51,480 nt of DNA from Solirubrobacteraceae bacterium (GTDB lineage Bacteria > Actinomycetota > Thermoleophilia > Solirubrobacterales > Solirubrobacteraceae). Below are positions 24,872 through 32,114 of this stretch, in pieces. Below the pieces are notes generated by a model. It had not been told where the DNA came from and made no database searches. It saw nothing but the letters and a program-made list of their open reading frames with translations. The position numbers were made by a program, and so were the translations under genes. Every line of letters begins with the position of its first letter. Within the stretch, counting starts at the first letter, position 1. The stretch spans positions 1 to 51,480 of the forward strand of contig JANJTP010000053.1 in the NCBI GenBank assembly GCA_024711025.1, given 5' to 3'.

Positions 24872-26971
24872 CTAGGAGCCGCGCTCGCCTTCGACGATGC
24901 TGCGGGCCGTATTCAGCACTTCGGCAAGTTCGGGCGACAGCGCCGCTTCATGGTCGACGTCTCGGAGACGCCGAACGGTCCACTCTTCGCCCAGCACCTC
25001 CTTGACCGCTGCCCACGCGAGCGGGCGGGGGCCATCGCCGAAGGATGGCTCCGTGTGAACGAGGAGGTATCGGGCGAACAGCCCGTCGTCCGAGAGCAGG
25101 CGATGGAACCGCGCGAGGTCTGTTTGCGCGTAGTGCTCGCTTGCTAGCCAGAGCATGCGACCTGCGTACGGGCTCCCCAGGATCGTCGCGGCAGGTGTCG
25201 CGGCAACAGCTTCGGCCAGCTGTCCGCGTATGGCGTCAAGAGCGTCTTCGCCGGCGATGGGGCTGCCGTCGTCGGTCTTGTACTTCCCAGCGTTGTAAAC
25301 GTCCAGCTTGGCGACTGGTTCGTCCTCCTCCGTCGCGCGCTCGAGGAGGTACCTCGCGCGTTGTTCCGCAGGGAGCCGAGATACGAGGTCGGCGACGAAC
25401 CACTCGATCTGCCGGAACGGATCATCGACGCGTGCCGGCTCAGACGGAACGCGACGGCGGCCCTCATGCGCGATGATGCGCGCGACGTGCGGGACATCTG
25501 CAAGAGCGATGTCCTTCACGTGGGCTCGCAACCGCTCGACCAGAGCTGGTAACTGTTCGTCCTCCCAGGTGCTGAGTTCCTGGATGAGAATCTCGGGAGC
25601 ATGCGTCGCGTCTAGCACGCGATGGACGGCCGCGAGCGTGAGCGTCTCCTCAGGTAGTACAGCCGTGAAGTAGGTCCAGAAGACCTCGGGGTCCGTGACG
25701 CGTCGACGGCGCTGCGCTTCGCGGTCGTCGGAACCGGCGGCGCCGCTCGCGAGGAACAGGCCTGACCTCGGGAACAGCAGGAGGAACGCGGCACGCGCGA
25801 CATCTGGAGCTTCGGACTCGACGACGACCTCCTCGAGACGGCGAGCAGCCGTTTCCTTCGGCTCGTCCATCAGCACTGCCGACCAGAAGTTGGCGGTCGG
25901 CAGGAGGAACTCAGCGAGTCCCGGCAACGCAGTATGCAGCCCTGGGAGGAAGGTCGTAAGTGCTGCAAGGGCCAGCTGGTCGACGACGTCGACCTCTTCT
26001 CCGTGAAGATGGAGGCTCAAACGCAGCGCGTTCCCATACCGCCGCACGTGCCTCGGAGTCGACACGAGAGGTTCGACGATCTTGGGGAAGACCTCACTCC
26101 ACCGGTCGGCGTCGAACCGGTCATCAGGAAGAGCCACGATCGCCTCCTGGATCTCTGCAAGGAGCATCCCGCTCAGTGCGGCCCTCGGAACCTCGGGGAG
26201 CCGGTGCTCGACCTGAACGATCTTCTCGAGGTACTCCTCACCCGAGACGCCCGGGCTCTTGAGGGCCGACACGACGGGGCGACGATCGTACGACAGCACG
26301 TAGGTCACTCCCGGAAGGTCCCCGACGAGCTTGACCATCCGCATCAGATCCTGGATCTCAGTTGCAGACTGCAGGCGGTCGACGTCATCGATGAGCACCA
26401 CGAGATGCGTGTCGAGGTCCCGCAGGGCGGCGGCGACGGCGGCGCGCTGAGCGGGGAGGCCGACCGGGGCAGTATCGGAGCGTTTCGCGGCTTCCTGCAT
26501 GACGTCCGCCCCCGTCCCGAAGATGCCACCGACGCCGGGTAGGGACCGGAGCGTGCCTAGTGCGGCGCCGTATCGACGCAGGCGGTCCGACGCGGTCGTC
26601 GCGTCCGACCTGCCGAGGACGTCCGGGAGCTGGTCGGCCAAGCTGACGAAGAAGTAGGCGGTCAGCTGCTCGCTGCCGCTGAACAGCCACGGGTTGAACT
26701 CGACGACGACGGCTCTCCTGCCGCTCTGCGCGTCGCTTGAAGCTTCGATCTCCTCGCGAACCATGCGAAGCACGCTCGTCTTGCCGCTGCCCCAGGGACC
26801 GGCCACTGAGACGACGAGGCCGTCGGCGGGCCGGCTCGCCAGGATCTGATGAGCGATTAGTCGGGCGAACGACCGCCGGCCGAGTCGGTCGCCCGCTCGG
26901 CCGACGGGTTCGTCACCGCTGATCGGCGGCTGACCGCCCGTGGGTTGCTCGTGCTCGTTGCAATCGACCAT
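24872..26971 (-). CDS. KAP-family P-loop NTPase
   Basis: The 699-residue protein begins with a P-loop NTPase: Walker A GPWGSGKT (about residues 58-65), the KAP-typical FNPWLF (92-97), and Walker B LVVLIDDVDR (190-199). An arginine-rich sensor region near STPRHVRRYGNALR follows. The rest (about 330-699) is helical with no recognised domain. No clear membrane helices interrupt the NTPase core, unlike many KAP proteins. ATG 26971 is preferred over TTG 26977. It stands alone, divergent from the peptide cluster at 27647. KAP NTPases occur in some phage-defence contexts, so a defence role is possible but not shown. Confidence 0.85.
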   Translation of the reverse strand: MVDCNEHEQPTGGQPPISGDEPVGRAGDRLGRRSFARLIAHQILASRPADGLVVSVAGPWGSGKTSVLRMVREEIEASSDAQSGRRAVVVEFNPWLFSGSEQLTAYFFVSLADQLPDVLGRSDATTASDRLRRYGAALGTLRSLPGVGGIFGTGADVMQEAAKRSDTAPVGLPAQRAAVAAALRDLDTHLVVLIDDVDRLQSATEIQDLMRMVKLVGDLPGVTYVLSYDRRPVVSALKSPGVSGEEYLEKIVQVEHRLPEVPRAALSGMLLAEIQEAIVALPDDRFDADRWSEVFPKIVEPLVSTPRHVRRYGNALRLSLHLHGEEVDVVDQLALAALTTFLPGLHTALPGLAEFLLPTANFWSAVLMDEPKETAARRLEEVVVESEAPDVARAAFLLLFPRSGLFLASGAAGSDDREAQRRRRVTDPEVFWTYFTAVLPEETLTLAAVHRVLDATHAPEILIQELSTWEDEQLPALVERLRAHVKDIALADVPHVARIIAHEGRRRVPSEPARVDDPFRQIEWFVADLVSRLPAEQRARYLLERATEEDEPVAKLDVYNAGKYKTDDGSPIAGEDALDAIRGQLAEAVAATPAATILGSPYAGRMLWLASEHYAQTDLARFHRLLSDDGLFARYLLVHTEPSFGDGPRPLAWAAVKEVLGEEWTVRRLRDVDHEAALSPELAEVLNTARSIVEGERGS

Positions 26972-27646
26972 CGCCAAGCCGACGTTCGCAGGTCATCCCG
27001 ACGGCCTCGCTCGGTCAGGAGCGCTGGTGCGCTGCCGTGCCAGCGCTGAACACCCATCGGATTAGGAACAACCGCCTTCCCGCGAGCGCAGTAGCGCAGT
27101 GGCGCTTCAAGCGCATGGCGGAAGCCTACGCAGGGGGCCGAACGGCCCACACGGGCTGCGCCGGTCAAGCCCCTTCGGAACGGAGGGCGACGCGACACTT
27201 CCTGTTGGACGATCTCTTCGGCAACCGTCTGCGCTAGAGGTGCTCGGGGCACCGTCATCGCGACTTAGAGTCGCTACGGCGTGCTTCAGCGTTGATCCCT
27301 ACCGCATACGCGGCGCTCACGTGTTGGCGGAGAGATGATTCGGCTCGTCGTTCGATGCTGGTTCGCTTCGTCTGCCGCCGCGCGATCGGCGACCCGACGA
27401 ACAGTGTCGAGGGCGTGACTCTCCAGCGCGCGCACAAGTGAGCAACGACGCGACGTCGTTGCGCTGAGCGAGCAGACCGGAGTCCAATGCATGAGCTGTG
27501 TCGGCCGACGATTAACCGTTTGAGCTTCGTCATTACCGGCGCGTCGCTGAGCGCGCGGAGCTGGCTCGACCTTCGACGCGACGTAGATTGCGCCGTCCGG
27601 ATGGCGAGTGGGAGTGATGATTCATAGACGCCCGTACGATGCGCCA
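26972..27646. other. Intergenic interval upstream of the peptide cluster, 675 bases
   Basis: This divergent interval separates the KAP NTPase start and the first precursor gene, and must hold promoters for both. I see no convincing protein gene. A small perfect hairpin GCGACT-TAG-AGTCGC is at 27260-27274. I could not identify a confident -35/-10 pair. Confidence 0.5.
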
Positions 27647-27808
27647 ATGGCAAGTGATCACGCCGCAAGAACCCTGTACGACGAGCTTTCGGAGGTAGCG
27701 CCACTTGGCCTTGGCGCAGGCGAAACGATCGGAACGCGCACGAAGGAGACGCTCGACAATGACGAGGAAGCAATCGCATTCGAGCACGACGGCAGCAACC
27801 ACGGCTGA
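27647..27808 (+). CDS. Graspetide precursor peptide 1
   Basis: The 53-residue peptide has the leader motif RTLYDELSEVAP (LYDEL about residues 10-14) and a C-terminal core GETIGTRTKETLDNDEE. The core is rich in Thr/Lys donors and Glu/Asp acceptors, as needed for ester or amide cross-links by an ATP-grasp ligase. It shares LY(D/S)xL and GETxxT...ETxD with the next two small genes. A tail AIAFEHDGSNHG follows the core. ATG 27647 has no clear Shine-Dalgarno; ATG 27617 would add 10 residues and has a weak one. Its last 50 bases overlap precursor 2 in another frame. Confidence 0.78.
   Translation: MASDHAARTLYDELSEVAPLGLGAGETIGTRTKETLDNDEEAIAFEHDGSNHG
27743..27748 (+). promoter_or_regulatory. Ribosome binding site of precursor 2 inside precursor 1 core codons
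   Basis: AAGGAG lies 10 bases before ATG 27759. The same bases encode the Lys-Glu of the TKET core motif of precursor 1, so peptide sequence and translation signal are shared. Confidence 0.75.
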
Positions 27809-27941
27809 GCCGATCTCGCTCTACGACGTTCTTGCGGCCGCGCCGTCCCCAGTCACGCCGCGCGGCGAGACGAACCTGACGAAGAAGACCGAAACGGTCG
27901 ACGAAACGGAGAGCCTGCATGACGACCCGTCCCTCACGTGA
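27759..27941 (+). CDS. Graspetide precursor peptide 2
   Basis: The 60-residue peptide has a Ser/Thr-rich N-terminus, the leader motif ISLYDVLAAAPSP (LYDVL about 21-25), and a core GETNLTKKTETVDETES with a tail LHDDPSLT. It aligns with precursors 1 and 3 at G-E-T-x-x-T and E-T-x-D. It overlaps precursor 1 by 50 bases and precursor 3 by 23 bases, each in a different frame. It has the best ribosome binding site of the three (AAGGAG). Expected product: a cross-linked peptide after modification by the ligase at 28076. Cross-link pattern is not readable. Confidence 0.8.
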   Translation: MTRKQSHSSTTAATTAEPISLYDVLAAAPSPVTPRGETNLTKKTETVDETESLHDDPSLT

Positions 27942-28101
27942 CCACAGCGACGCCGAGAACTCGCTGTACAGCCTGCTCGGCGAGCCGGCGCCGCCGCAGG
28001 CGGCCGCCGGAGAGACGTCGCTGACCGCGACGAAGGAGACGGTCGACGCGGACACCGAGGACGTGTCGGACGACGATGTCATCCGCCTTCGGGGTGCGTA
28101 A
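27919..28101 (+). CDS. Graspetide precursor peptide 3
   Basis: The 60-residue peptide has the leader motif NSLYSLLGEPAPP (LYSLL about 16-20) and a core GETSLTATKETVDADTED, extended by an acidic run VSDDDVIRLRGA. ATG 27919 is preceded by GGAG (27908-27911) 7 bases upstream, inside the end of precursor 2. Its own last 26 bases overlap the ligase gene. The shared motifs in three frames argue that these are three true paralogous precursors and not one frameshifted gene. Confidence 0.8.
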   Translation: MTTRPSRDHSDAENSLYSLLGEPAPPQAAAGETSLTATKETVDADTEDVSDDDVIRLRGA

Positions 28102-29011
28102 CCGTCCTCTCATAATCGGCAGCGCGGACGACGAGCACGTTCAAGCCGTCCTTGCCGCGATCGGGGACGGCGCGAACCCGCTCCTCGTAGACACCGAGCG
28201 TCTCGAGGACACACCATTCACGCTGACCGCAGACCGCTTCGAGCTTGGCGACGAGGCGATTGAGCTCGGCCGATCTCGCGCGTGGTTGAGACGTCTGAGC
28301 CCGCCACGCTGGCGGATGGGCACCGTGAGCGGGTCCCGCGATGCTGCCGTCCGCGCGTCCTTCGTCTCTGTCATCGTCGCGCTCGGTTCACATCCCGGCG
28401 TTGACTGGCTCACGCCGTACCCCGGCATCATCGCCGCCGAGAACAAGCTCCGTCAGTACGCGCACGCCGATCGCTTGGGCATCCGCACGCCGCGCACCAT
28501 CGTGACGAGCGACGCCGCATCGGTACCGCGGGACCTGGGGAACAAGCTGGTTGCCAAACCATTCGGACCCGGTCACTTCGTCGCAGACGACGGCGAGGCG
28601 CGTGTGGTCTGGGCCCAGACGCTCGACCGCGACGACGAACGCCTGCGCACACTTGCTGCAGCTCCGTTCCTCCTGCAGGAACGCGTTGAGGCACGCGAGC
28701 ATCTGCGCGTCGTCACCTGCAAGGGGAAGAGCTGGGTCGGCGTGCTTGACGCGGAGGGGTTGCCGCTCGACTGGCGCCGCAATGACGACGCCCACCACGC
28801 CTTCGCGTCGGGAGCCGACGAGCACGTGCAACGTGCCGCCGAGCGGCTGGCGCGCGACCTCGGCGTCGGCTACTCGAGCCAGGACTGGATTCGCGACGGC
28901 CGCGACGCCGTCTTCATCGACCTCAACCCCGCCGGCCAGTGGCTTTTCCTCCCCGCCGCCGTGAGGGACGCCGTCACCGCCGCGGTCGCGGCGCACCTCC
29001 TCGGGAGTTAA
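28076..29011 (+). CDS. ATP-grasp ligase of graspetide (microviridin-like) type
   Basis: The 311-residue protein has an N-terminal pre-ATP-grasp region (PLIIGSADDEHVQAVL) and then an ATP-grasp core. The core shows NKLRQYAHADRLGIRTPRT (123-141), ATP-binding Lys161 in LVAKPFG, LLQERVEAREHLRVV (199-213), and a metal-binding end IDLNPAGQWLF (281-291). NPxGQW is the hallmark of ligases that make omega-ester or omega-amide bonds in graspetides; the usual preceding Glu is Asp282 here. It activates Asp/Glu side chains by phosphorylation for attack by Ser/Thr/Lys. ATG 28076 overlaps precursor 3; GTG 28094 is an alternative start. Confidence 0.87.
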   Translation: MSSAFGVRNRPLIIGSADDEHVQAVLAAIGDGANPLLVDTERLEDTPFTLTADRFELGDEAIELGRSRAWLRRLSPPRWRMGTVSGSRDAAVRASFVSVIVALGSHPGVDWLTPYPGIIAAENKLRQYAHADRLGIRTPRTIVTSDAASVPRDLGNKLVAKPFGPGHFVADDGEARVVWAQTLDRDDERLRTLAAAPFLLQERVEAREHLRVVTCKGKSWVGVLDAEGLPLDWRRNDDAHHAFASGADEHVQRAAERLARDLGVGYSSQDWIRDGRDAVFIDLNPAGQWLFLPAAVRDAVTAAVAAHLLGS

Positions 29012-29021
29012 GAACGCTGCC

Positions 29022-29603
29022 ATGTCGTCGCGCACCAAAGCCTTCAAGCGCGGACAGCGCATTTATCTCGAGCACGTCCTCGGACTGATCGCGCCCGGCA
29101 GTGCCGTGCCGACGTTCCCGGCCGACCAGCTCAAGCCTCAGTCGCTCGACGCCTGGACCAACGACGACCTCGGTCACATGATCGAAGAGGGCCGCCGTCA
29201 GTCGGATCGTCAACAGGCCGACCTCGAGCGGATCAGATCGCGCGCCCAGTGGCTCTTCACCGTCGCTGCCGGCGCACTTGCTGCGCTCGGCGCCGGACTC
29301 GTCTCAAGCAAGCCATCTGTGCCGCTGATCGCGCTCTGGCTCGTCGGCATGCTGCTTCTCGTTTACGGCATCGGAGGTGCCGCAGCGATCCTGACGGTCC
29401 GCGCAGACTTCGCGATGATCCATACGGCGGTCCTGAGCGGCGTGTCGCCGCCGGTCGATCGCGAACTCGCGAAGAGTTACTCGCGCATGATGAGCGACGG
29501 TGAGAATACGGTTGCCACCCGCTTGACCGTCTTCCGGCAGGCCGTCGTCTTCTCCCTGTCCGGCGGCTACCTCGGACTGCTCGCTGCAGTGCTCGCCGGC
29601 TGA
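29022..29603 (+). CDS. Three-helix membrane protein of the graspetide operon
   Basis: I do not recognise a named family. The 193-residue protein has a soluble N-terminus (1-75) with a charged coiled-like stretch EEGRRQSDRQQADLERIRSR. Three membrane helices follow at about 76-94, 100-125 and 173-192, with a cytoplasmic-looking loop between the last two. It starts 10 bases after the ligase stop, with GGGAG upstream, so it is co-transcribed. It is not an ABC exporter or a protease. It could help export, anchoring or self-protection; none of this is shown by the sequence. Confidence 0.7.
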   Translation: MSSRTKAFKRGQRIYLEHVLGLIAPGSAVPTFPADQLKPQSLDAWTNDDLGHMIEEGRRQSDRQQADLERIRSRAQWLFTVAAGALAALGAGLVSSKPSVPLIALWLVGMLLLVYGIGGAAAILTVRADFAMIHTAVLSGVSPPVDRELAKSYSRMMSDGENTVATRLTVFRQAVVFSLSGGYLGLLAAVLAG

Positions 29604-29636
29604 CCGGTACCGGAGCCTGTCGAATGCCGCCGGTCA
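29601..29636 (+). terminator. Possible weak terminator hairpin of the graspetide operon
   Basis: TGACCGG (29601-29607) is the exact reverse complement of CCGGTCA (29630-29636), and a self-complementary CCGGTACCGG lies in the left arm. It starts at the stop codon of the membrane-protein gene. There is no U-run. Confidence 0.3.
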
Positions 29637-30031
29637 ACGACACGTCATCGGCTCGTCCGCGAGCCAGAGCGGCTGACCGCTGCTGCTTTGCGCGAGAAGC
29701 GGCACGTTCCTCCGGCGTTCGGAGCTACGCCGGGTGCGCGAACGCTCGCGCCGCCCTTTGCACCGAGCTGGAGACCCTGGCGTTGTCCGCCGCGCGAAAC
29801 ACCTCGATCGGGGCGCGCCGGGTTTGTGCCGGACCGACAACTCGACGCCGTTCGGGCCTCGTAAGGCTCGACGAATCACACTCAGTGGCTCACGGCCACG
29901 GCCACGGCCACGGCCACCTCTGCGAGGAGCTCATCGGCGTATCAGCACTCTCGCGAGATGGCCGTCCGCGACCTCACCTCGTCCACCGGACGGGCTCGGA
30001 AGGACCTGTGCTCGATGCGGGCGTCGTCGAA
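29604..30031. other. Gene-poor interval, 428 bases, with a hexamer repeat
   Basis: This convergent interval lies between the membrane protein and coxG. Apart from the hairpin at its start, I see only (GGCCAC)x4 at 29894-29917. No convincing coding frame was found. Confidence 0.5.
29894..29917. repeat. (GGCCAC)4 microsatellite
   Basis: Four perfect tandem copies of GGCCAC lie in non-coding sequence downstream of coxG. The array may vary in copy number between strains. Confidence 0.85.
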
Positions 30032-30706
30032 CTACGAGGTCGGCGTGCCAGCACGCCGCCGGACGTGGCGGCTGATCCACGCGCGGAGCGCAGCGAGGCG
30101 CCCGCGGACGACCGCGCCGACGACGGTGGAGAGCTTGACGTGCGACGCCGCGGGAGCGGGTTCCGCGACTTGAGGTACGTCGGGCGCCGGAGCGGTCTCC
30201 TGCGCCGCTGTCACGGCCGCGGGGTCCGGCGAGGTCGCCGGCTCCTCGCCATCGGTCGGACCGGCGAGCAGACGCTCCATGTTCTGCGCCATCTCACCGA
30301 TCATCCGCGTCGAGACGTCCTTCATGATGCCGTGGCCCATCTGAGCCACTCGGCCCGTGATCTTCAACTCCGTCGAAACCGCCACCGCCGACGAGCCTCC
30401 ATCACGTTCGGTCACGGCCATCCGCAGAGTGCCCTGCGCCGATCCCTGCCCCTTGGCCTCGGTGCCGCTCGCCAACATGACTGCTGTCCGCGCCGCGGGA
30501 TCCTGGTCGGTGATCGCGACGGTGCCGGCGTACTGCATCTTCATCGGCCCCAACTTCATCTTCATCCGTCCGTCGTAGGCGCCGTCGTCGCGACGCCCGA
30601 GGACCTCGGTCCCGGGCAGGCAGGTTGCAACACGCTCGACATCGACCATGAGCGCGTACACCACATCCGGCGCCGCATCGACATTGAACTCGTTCTCGAT
30701 CAGCAT
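30032..30706 (-). CDS. coxG: CoxG-family SRPBCC protein
   Basis: The 224-residue protein has a SRPBCC (START-like) domain at about 1-145, beginning MLIENEFNVDAAPDVVYALM and including CLPGTEVLGRRDDGAYDGRM, VAQMGHGIMKDVSTRMIGEM. This matches CO-dehydrogenase subunit G. An Ala/Pro-rich linker (about 150-190) leads to a short hydrophobic and basic tail (KLSTVVGAVVRGRLAALRAW), which may anchor it to the membrane. CoxG helps maturation or membrane attachment of Mo-hydroxylases. It lies at the end of the hyuB-hyuA-aminotransferase run and near the hydroxylase genes. Confidence 0.82.
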   Translation of the reverse strand: MLIENEFNVDAAPDVVYALMVDVERVATCLPGTEVLGRRDDGAYDGRMKMKLGPMKMQYAGTVAITDQDPAARTAVMLASGTEAKGQGSAQGTLRMAVTERDGGSSAVAVSTELKITGRVAQMGHGIMKDVSTRMIGEMAQNMERLLAGPTDGEEPATSPDPAAVTAAQETAPAPDVPQVAEPAPAASHVKLSTVVGAVVRGRLAALRAWISRHVRRRAGTPTS

Positions 30707-30887
30707 GTGGTCCTCTCTGATGCGCCGAAGGCCGACACGTCGACGATGGAGACGGTCCGATGACCCATGTCACGGGAGTGTGCCGTTCCTCCCTGGCGCC
30801 GCCTCTGCGCAGTCGGTACAGCAGACAGCTCGCGCTGTGCGGCTCGTGAGCATCCCGCGCCACGAGCGTACGGATCGGCCGGCTTTC

Positions 30888-32114
30888 TCATGACCGGTCC
30901 TCCATGGTCTCGAAGCCGGCCTGCAGCCGGTCGGCGACGTCTTCGATCACGCGCTCGTCCATCGGCGTCGACAGACAGACGACGCCGCTCGCGGACAGCA
31001 GCACCCCGTGGTCGTAGGCCGCCCACCACAACGCTCGCCGCCGTTCGGCGCTGTCGTTCTCGGCCGGTGCGATGCGGAACACGGACCCGACGCCGCGGAC
31101 GTGCCAGCCGAAGGACCGCGCCACCTCGTCCAGGCGATGACGGGCAAATCGACCGAGTCCGTTCAGCCGCTCGACCGCGCCGTGGTCGTAGAACTCGAGC
31201 GCCACCTTCCCTGCCTGCATGCTCACCGGGTTGGCGGTGAAGGTTCCGCCGTGTTGCAGCCCGTCCGGCAGCGCCGGATCGAGCAGCCGCATCGACTTCT
31301 CCGTCCCGAGCACAGCGCCGATTGGAAAGCCGCCGCCGATGACCTTGCCGACGACGAGCAGATCGGGTGCCAGGCCGTACCCGTCGTGCGCATAGCCGGC
31401 GATCGCGTGTCTGAACGAGATGATCTCGTCGACAATGACGAATGCGCCATGGGCCCGAGCGAGGTCGTCCACCGCCCGGACGAACGCCTCGTCCAGCGGG
31501 ACGCACCCACCCAAAGCAGGAGCGAGATCGAGCAGGACCGCCGCTATGTCGTCGCCGAAGGCGTCGAACGCAGCGTGTACCGCGTCGACGTCACCGGGCG
31601 CCACGGTCACCACGTCGGCGAGCGTGCCCTCGGGCACTCCCCGCACGGCGCCGGGCGCGGGGAGCACAGGATCTGCAGTCCCGTGGTAGGCGGGTGAGAG
31701 CATCACGATGCGGTTCCGTGCGGTCGACGCCCGGGCGATCCGGACCGCCAACATCACGGCCTCCGTCCCCGAGTTCGCATAGCGCACCTGCTCGACCCAA
31801 GGCACGCGCGCGACGAGCTCTTCGGCGTGGTCGAGCTCTGCCGCGGTGGGCATGCCGAAGCAGGCGCCGTCCCGCGCCGCGGCGACCGCGGCCTCAGTGA
31901 CGTGGGGATGCGCGTGGCCGTGAACGAGCACCGTGAAGTTGTTGTTCAGGTCGATGAGCTCGCGCCCGCCCTCATCGACCACCCGGAACCCGGAGCCGCG
32001 GACCAGCCGAGGTGAGCGCTCACCGACGTAGAACGTCCCGCGGCCGTAGCCACCCGGCAGATGGAGTTCGCGGGGATCCCGCGGTGAGAGCACCGGCGAC
32101 TGCGACGAGCTCAT
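30888..32114 (-). CDS. Class III aminotransferase, glutamate-1-semialdehyde aminomutase-like
   Basis: The 408-residue PLP enzyme shows YANSGTEAVMLAVRIAR (cofactor phosphate region), AFVIVDEIISFRH (pyridine-binding Asp), the Schiff-base Lys in VVGKVIGGGFPIGAVLG, and GGTFTANPVSMQAG. It resembles HemL. Its place between hyuA and coxG, far from haem genes, suggests a catabolic aminotransferase acting on an amino-acid-like product of the ring-opening enzymes. ATG 32114 overlaps the hyuA stop by 4 bases (ATGA). Substrate is not readable from the sequence. Confidence 0.82.
   Translation of the reverse strand: MSSSQSPVLSPRDPRELHLPGGYGRGTFYVGERSPRLVRGSGFRVVDEGGRELIDLNNNFTVLVHGHAHPHVTEAAVAAARDGACFGMPTAAELDHAEELVARVPWVEQVRYANSGTEAVMLAVRIARASTARNRIVMLSPAYHGTADPVLPAPGAVRGVPEGTLADVVTVAPGDVDAVHAAFDAFGDDIAAVLLDLAPALGGCVPLDEAFVRAVDDLARAHGAFVIVDEIISFRHAIAGYAHDGYGLAPDLLVVGKVIGGGFPIGAVLGTEKSMRLLDPALPDGLQHGGTFTANPVSMQAGKVALEFYDHGAVERLNGLGRFARHRLDEVARSFGWHVRGVGSVFRIAPAENDSAERRRALWWAAYDHGVLLSASGVVCLSTPMDERVIEDVADRLQAGFETMEDRS

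Noticed and set aside
27647-28101. One frameshifted gene instead of three small peptides
   Set aside because: Each frame has its own ATG, its own copy of LY(D/S)xL and of the GET/ETxD core, and two have good ribosome binding sites.
29894-29917. CRISPR or other array from the GGCCAC repeats
   Set aside because: The units are contiguous six-base copies without spacers, so it is a simple microsatellite.
30888-32114. Haem biosynthesis gene hemL
   Set aside because: The fold matches, but the gene is coupled to hyuA and near coxG with no haem genes, so a catabolic aminotransferase is more likely; no symbol given.
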